DNA of 21,197 nucleotides from contig NBIV01000635.1 of assembly GCA_003194525.1 (NCBI GenBank), positions 1 to 21,197 on the forward strand. Direction: 5' to 3'. Shown piece by piece: positions 15,901-21,197 of the stretch. Numbering within the stretch: the first letter of the stretch is position 1; each line of letters opens with the position of its first letter. The DNA comes from Gracilariopsis chorda. Lineage: Eukaryota; Rhodophyta; Florideophyceae; Gracilariales; Gracilariaceae. The notes under the pieces are model-generated. The model made no database searches. It had not been told where the DNA came from and was given only the letters and a program-made list of their open reading frames with translations. The translations under genes and the position numbers were made by a program.

Positions 15901-16411
15901 CTCAAACCTGCTCCTTTGCATGTGCGTAAGAACGTATTACGTAATCCTGTGCCGTTTTGTGGTGTGCACCGGCTCATTCCCACTGTGCACATGGGCATGT
16001 GTATCACCCCACACACAGCACACCTCCCACCTTACCAAAAACCCAATTACAGTTTGTGTATGACGTCATGTGTGAACCTAAACGAACGCCCACATATCTC
16101 CAGCCGCGCCAGCCCCCTTTTCCCTCTGCACCTCATGGTGTACATGTTTGGCGAGTATTAGTCCATAGCCTATGCGAGCTCATACTTCCGACGCTGTATG
16201 AGCGCGCCAAAAAACCCACATTGCGGCGCCTTTGCGCAAGCCCCCTCACAATCATCACTACAAAAAGCCCACCAACCAGCCCCTAATAAACCCCTTCCCA
16301 TCTCTTCACCTACCCCCAAAAACGTCTAGAACTCAACCGCACGCCAAACCCCATCTCTATCTCTCTCTCTGCCTTTCTTTTTATCTTCTTCCCTTCTGCG
16401 AGCATACCAAT
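15901..16411. promoter_or_regulatory. Upstream region of the OrsD-RecQ gene with pyrimidine-rich leader
   Basis: I see no gene here. The last 120 bases are strongly pyrimidine-rich, with CATCTCTATCTCTCTCTCTG near 16350 and CTTTCTTTTTATCTTCTTCC near 16373, running up to ATG 16412 in a good context (ACCAATATGG). CT-rich tracts just upstream of the start are typical of fungal housekeeping and transposon promoters. Confidence 0.4.
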
Positions 16412-17088
16412 ATGGACAACCTCACTTTGCACAACCACTCCATAGGACTGGACTCTATCCAGCCTGCTCCAGCTCCAAACGCGAAAAAACCACAATCCAA
16501 CCGTCCCAACCCCAACGCTACTGCCATAATCTCAACATCAGCCGGGCAGATCGCGGATAAAGAACGAAATTCATCTCCCTCCTTCACCAACCCGCTTGAC
16601 ACCGTTATCAACCTTGCCATTCACTCCATCGGCTTCTTCGTCCTGTGCCTCAACTGCAAATCTGGCATCCCCTCGCGACGTGCCGTGCGCTATCATCTCC
16701 GAAAGGCACACTTCCTCCCCAGGAAGAGGCTCGCAAAGCATCCGGCATCATGTGGTCCCGCAGAACCGAAATGCTTAAGCAAAACAACCTCCCCCCGCTA
16801 TGGAATTCGTATGATCCGGAAGCGCCGAGCCAAAACGTGGCTGTTCTGCGCCCACTAGCCGGGCTGCAAATATTGAACGGCTACCGCTGCGCGCAGTGCA
16901 CCTCCTGCTACAATGACCTTCAGCGTCTCCATGAGCACATCACAAACACACATTCCAATCAAGCGCATTCGGTTTCTTGGCCAATAGAACAAACATCGAA
17001 GCAAAGCACCGTAAAAGTGCAAACCATATTCGGCGGCCCTCGCCTTCTGCTGTTTGCGGTGAGCTCCGCCTCCCCGTTGGAACCATAA
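16412..17088 (+). pseudogene. OrsD/DUF3505-like zinc-finger region
   Basis: After about 70 disordered residues, frame 2 gives FVLCLNCKSGIPSRRAVRYH near 16636-16695 and then H-L-R-K-A-H, a C-x2-C ... H ... H module. One more C in the C4 run near 16720 moves the reading to frame 1. There a second module follows: LAGLQILNGYRCAQCTSC (16855-16908) with HEHITNTH (16932-16955). The spacing of an N-terminal finger, about 60 residues, then a G-x-x-C-x-x-C finger is what I know from OrsD/DUF3505 proteins. Such fingers probably bind DNA. Confidence 0.65.
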
Positions 17089-17460
17089 GCAAACACCTTC
17101 AACTGCCTATCCAAACGGTCAACACTCTGCAGCAACCCCTCTACCCCAAAACCTCCAGTCCCAACCCCCAGCACCGATACTGCCACAGCCCATGCAACCC
17201 CCCAACTCGAACACAAACTACAGACACCGACACATACTGCAACCGGAACACAAAACCGAAGAAGCAGTGAACAACTTCTTCAAAAGCTTAAGCACCTCAC
17301 ATATCCAAACCAATCATCTGCATCTGCAAACACAAGCACAACAAAAACCCAACTTCTTCATTGCGTGTACCAAGCTAGACATCATACTCCAGTCTGTTTC
17401 TTTCAGCCTCAAGGACGCAACCATACTTAAAATCCAACATGTGCAAGCGACATCGATGCA

Positions 17461-19224
17461 ATGGCTGCTATGACCAACGATGTTTTCATGTACCTCACCA
17501 AAGTTCCATTTCTCATGTGCACCATTCCGCCATTTTTTCTCCAAAAGCTCAACCAACGCTCCGACAGCAACTTCCGCAGCGTCTCGCAGGACACGATCAA
17601 ATGCTACGCCTCTGATATTGCCCTTCTCTTGCTATTCACAAGAAAAGGCCACGAATATGACGTCAACCTGGTTTCACAAGCGCAAAACACTACGGCCTAC
17701 CTCCACAGCGTTAACCTAAAACCTAAACTCCTACACAGCGCGCTCACTGCCCAGCTTCTGCAGACGCTCCCCCCGTATGCATCTACGCATTACACTCACT
17801 GTGCGCAACTTCATTGCGGCCGCTTCTGTGCTGGTTCACAACACCAAAGATGCCATCAACCAACACGACGAGCGCTACCGCTATGCTAGTGCCGACGAGC
17901 TCACCTATCTGCTCGCCGCTCTCCAATACGGAGGTCGCAGCATGCGCTATCCATCACGGGCATAACCTCACCAAGCAGCAAGGAAAAACCCCTCATCAGC
18001 TTACTTCCGAGATGCAGCAAGTGAAATTGTCGGTTGACGTGCAATCAAACAATGCTTTTTCTTTCATCCGCAACACTCTCAGCTTTGCTATGAACATCGC
18101 CACTAAAGAAAGCATCAACATATCGTTCGTGGACTGCGATATGCACCCGCACTGCGGCATCGTTCGCGACATTCACTTGGGTCTGCCCGCACTCGGTTCT
18201 ATCGTCAAAACGCTCCATGCCGAAATTGAAGACATTATCATTGATGATCTGCTATTGGAATCTCCCTTCCCCTCTGCATTCACGAGCCACATCCACGCAC
18301 TAAAAGACCAACCATCAAACAAAAACCCTGGCTTCTCCTTCCTCCAACACCCGCACAATGGCTCTTTTCTACACACCTGCTTGCAGTACAACCTGCAATG
18401 CCTAAAGAACCCATCCGGAAACACATTGCACCATTCGCTCCAAGCTCCGTCCCCACCACCCAACGATACCTCCACAGTTCTTATTGCTGGTATCCACTTC
18501 TACACATCTGCTCACACCCGCTGGCTCGCATGCGCACAAAAAGTCCAGGAGCGGCTCCTCGTCGTTCTCCACTTTGCCTCCGGCTCCCCAGCTCGCGGAA
18601 CTGAGATTGAGTCGTATCGTCTACACAAAGATTTGTTCCACCAACGCTGCCTCATACTTCTCGAGTCTCAACCCGTTCTCATCTCGCGTTACCTCAAAAC
18701 TCAAAACGCTAAAGGAGGCGCTCGCCCAATTCCACGCTTCCCAGATCCAAAGACAGCTGAACTGCTTCTCCCTTACCTGAAGCTCGTTCGCCCACTCGAA
18801 ACCTGGTTTCTTTTCGGCTCTACACGGCAAAACCCATAAACAGACACACTGACGTATGTTGTTCTCAACCCACGGCATGCCCCTGGACGCTCAAAACATT
18901 CGCCGAATCATCAGCTCCACTCTGTTCGACGCTGGGTTTAAACTCACCTTTGCCGACTACCGCAACTTCACAGTAAGAGTCACCGCTCTCATTTCCCCTA
19001 CCGCCGCAAACGACATTGACAAAACGCTCTCCAAGGCCATCCGGGAAGAATTCATCTCCACCGCGCACAATCAAGCTGGGCACACGGGACACACTGCGAA
19101 GCTCATGTACGCACGCAACCCACACGATGTCAGTGGAATGCGACACACCGAACTCAGCAAGTACAAAGAATGGTCCACCAAATGGCACTCACTACTCAAT
19201 TTGAGCAAACAGGCCGCAAAGAAG
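17461..19224 (+). pseudogene. Tyrosine-recombinase-like middle region of the OrsD-RecQ gene
   Basis: An N-terminal helical part contains VSQDTIKCYASDIALLLLF (about 17581-17637), similar to SAM-like core-binding helices. In frame 3 from about 17950 the reading is long and clean and reaches GSPARGTEIESYRL (Arg codon 18594-18596), which resembles the first catalytic Arg box of tyrosine recombinases. After a frame change near 18830 comes LTFADYRNFTV (Arg 18961-18963), in the place of the H-x-x-R box. QAGHTGHTAKLMYA follows (His 19081-19083, Tyr 19108-19110), in the place of GH...Y. All catalytic positions except the first His of HxxR are therefore represented. This assignment is pattern-based. 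Confidence 0.45.
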
Positions 19225-19479
19225 CGCTCTTCCCGTGACACTCCTCAACACCAGACCACCACCCCTCCCACCAAGCGCCCCATTCCCGCATCACAACTCA
19301 TTTCACCTCCGCACCGCCTTACAAACCGCCCAAAGACGTGTTTGCACCCCTGGCCCGCTCATCGTCCCTACTCCACAGCCGCCGAACCCCATCCGAGCTC
19401 CCAAGAGGTGGTGCATCGCTCCATACACCCCCACCGCTCAATTACGAACACAGACTCGGCACGTTTTTTCAACGCACTC

Positions 19480-21197
19480 CGAAAAAATGCTTGCCAATGG
19501 CTCCTCAGTGTTTAAATCACCTACGCAGTTTACCGTTACGGTGGCCGTGTTTGAAAAAGCGGGGAAACATGCTTATGCTCACTCCGACCGCCTCCGGAAA
19601 AACATTGTCTGTACTGCTCCCGATGTACATGGAGAAGGGCTCATATTCCTCCATCATTATCGTTCCTCTCAAAGCCCTCCTTACGGAGTACGAACAACGT
19701 GCGGCAGCCTTTCAGCTTCAGAGCAGCACATCCCCGCACACCAATGGGGCACGGAAACATTTGCGGATGTCTATATATTGTCAGTCGAAGTGCTTGACTC
19801 TCCGCCTCTTTCAACTCCCTGCTTCAACGCTTGTTGCACAAACAAAAACTGGCCCGCATCGTGGTGGATGAAGTGCATTTATTTCTGTTATGGCAACACT
19901 TTCGCCCATCCCTTGCACACATCCACAATGCGCTTTCCATGGTACCCCCCCATATACCCCGTGTACTGCTCAGTGCCACCGTGCCCCCCGCGATCGTCCA
20001 CTCCTGCTATCACAGCTCTCAATACCAACAGCTTACCTGTACCACTTCCACCGCCCGTAACAATATCCGCTTCTCCGTGTACGACGCTTCCCCAAGCGTA
20101 AAAGCCCCTCGAATTCGTACTGCCGCAGGTACCTATCAAAGCTTGTTCCAACATCTGCTTCAGACAGGCGTCCCGTACTTCCAACAACAAGTCTCAACAT
20201 TGCTCACCGCAAGTACTGAATCCTTGGTCCGCATCATCCTATTCACACTCACACGCTCAGCTACAGAACAACTACACCGCGTCATTCAACAATACGTACA
20301 AGGAACATTATCTCACCAGTTCCCTTCCACATCTTTCATTTGCCTCTTCTATCATGCCGGCTTATCCGACCACGAAAAGGATAAAACACACGACGACTGG
20401 CTCCATCGCTTCTCCGTTCCGCCATCCGCCGCCGTAACCCAAACGTTTTCATGACTTGCACTTCCGCCTTTGGAACAGGACTCGACACTCCAAACGTTCG
20501 GCTAGTGCTAATTTTTGGAGGATGTGCCAGTCTGGCCGACCTTGCCCAGCAGGCCGGCAGAGCGGGTCGTGACGGCCGAAATGCGCGCTGCATCACCATG
20601 TACTCAAAGCCGTACTTCAAAATGATACAAGATCTTCTTTGCTCTACAAACAACCAAAACCCCAACGACATCGCCCGTTCTTATGTCGACTCGCTTGCCA
20701 CAGACCGCTGGAACCAAAGTGAAGACGTGGATGGAACTGACGCTCGTGTGCCGCCGTAACGCCCTTTACGCCCACATTGATGGAACCGAACCAGGCGTTT
20801 GCTTATTCACCGAAGACGCTGTGAACTGTGACATTTGCGAAAAAAACTCCGCAACTTCCAACCCGTTTCCAACCGCACCTACCCAAAACACTTCTACCCT
20901 AAAAACACCGTCACAGCCTGCAAAACCCACACCCTCCCCTCCAAATCAGACACCTATAGCCTCCACAGGTACCGCCTCTCTTGACATGTCACCCTTCATC
21001 CTACCGGAGCCAAGCTCAAACCTTCAGATGCCGCCATACAATGGTTCTCTCCCATCGCTACAACCACTCCCTTCGGCGTCCGCAGCCGCCAATTCAGTCA
21101 AACGCCTAAACAACAACCTCCTCTCGTCTTCGCCGCCCTTCATCACTTCTTTCTCTTCTTCAGAGCGGCACACCAGCCCGCTTCAGTCTAACATTTC
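19480..21197 (+). pseudogene. RecQ-like SF2 helicase domain, 3' end outside window
   Basis: Helicase motifs appear in order across frames: a Q-like motif FKSPTQF (about 19510), motif I TPTASGKT (19581-19604), motif Ia IVPLKALL, motif II DEVH (19867-19878), motif III SAT (19972-19980), YHAGLS (about 20353), motif V SAFGTGLD (about 20462-20485) and motif VI QQAGRAGRDGR (about 20546-20580). After motif VI the C-terminal part has CRR (20746), HIDG, C and CDIC, as in the zinc-binding tail of OrsD-RecQ proteins. From 20731 frame 1 is open to the last base through a Ser/Pro/Thr-rich tail. RecQ helicases unwind DNA 3' to 5', and telomere-linked members lie near chromosome ends in fungi. Confidence 0.75.

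Larger units (their letters stand above)
16412..21197 (+). pseudogene. OrsD-like / tyrosine-recombinase-like / RecQ-like helicase, multiply frameshifted, runs off the right end
   Basis: From ATG 16412 the coding sequence continues through all three plus frames to the window end, about 1590 residues so far. It has about thirteen one-base frame changes and a TGA at 18850-18852. Domain order: two zinc-finger-like Cys/His modules of OrsD (DUF3505) type, a disordered linker (about 17040-17290), a helical region with RxE- and GH...Y-type recombinase landmarks, then a superfamily-2 helicase of RecQ type and a C-terminal Cys cluster. The same arrangement occurs in many fungal genomes, often subtelomeric, and recalls telomere-linked helicase genes. 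Several shifts fall in homopolymers (C4 near 16720, G4 at 19561-19564). It is transcribed away from the telomere. A decayed copy and an error-rich assembly are both possible. Confidence 0.7.

Noticed and set aside
533..21197. Altered genetic code (TAA/TAG as Gln, or TGA as Trp or Sec)
   Set aside because: The long unbroken frames at 8061-11275 and 4048-6024 contain no in-frame TAA, TAG or TGA, which would be very unlikely if any of these were ordinary sense codons.
12718..21197. Frame changes explained by many small introns
   Set aside because: Neighbouring frames join with a one-base correction and no missing protein sequence. I saw no consistent donor, branch and acceptor signals at the joins.
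1..21197. tRNA or rRNA genes
   Set aside because: I noticed no tRNA cloverleaf with A and B boxes and no rRNA-like conserved segment. A covariance-model scan was not possible here.

Overview
The window looks like the left end of a eukaryotic chromosome. It opens with about 227 bases of C-rich telomere-type repeat (C3-4 T A3-9 units, C-strand 5' to 3', the orientation of a left telomere) and runs inward through a subtelomere of large, element-like genes. CT-rich leaders, TATA boxes, AATAAA signals and the protein families all point to a eukaryote. The right-hand gene combines OrsD-type zinc fingers with a RecQ-like helicase, a family best known from fungi, so a fungus, perhaps early diverging, is my first guess. 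An alga or another protist is not excluded.

Layout. (1) 1-532: telomere and non-coding sequence. (2) 533-2508, minus: a broken gene for an unrecognised protein of about 655 residues. (3) 2878-6024, plus: a gene ending in a Ulp1/C48-like SUMO-protease domain, with in-frame stops in its first third. It is divergent from gene 2. (4) 6230-6262: interstitial telomere-like sequence, then palindromic repeat array A (6613-7030). (5) 7269-11275, minus: a protein of about 1335 residues with a ParB-like domain and a C-terminal 2-oxoglutarate/Fe(II) dioxygenase domain, broken by one homopolymer frameshift. (6) 11711-12345: array B, made of the same 112-bp unit. (7) 12718-15863, plus: a heavily frameshifted gene with an N4/N6-type DNA methyltransferase followed by a SET domain. 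(8) More telomere-like sequence near 15855. (9) 16412 to the window end, plus: a heavily frameshifted gene with OrsD-like zinc fingers, a tyrosine-recombinase-like core and a RecQ-like helicase.

How the parts may fit together. Telomere-like CCCCTAAA tracts occur at the outer end, between genes 3 and 5, and after gene 7. The subtelomere therefore looks like stacked modules, each added to an earlier chromosome end. The middle module (about 6.26-15.86 kb) is the most striking. A ParB-like/dioxygenase fusion and a DNA-methylase/SET fusion are divergently arranged around array B, and array A closes the left side. This could be a mobile-element DNA-modification and chromatin kit acting on its own palindromic arrays, but that function is inference.

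Many apparent frameshifts can be explained by one base too few or too many in a homopolymer. Either these are decaying copies or the assembly has uncorrected homopolymer errors, and the sequence alone cannot decide. The long unbroken frames (4048-6024 and 8061-11275) show that the damage is uneven.
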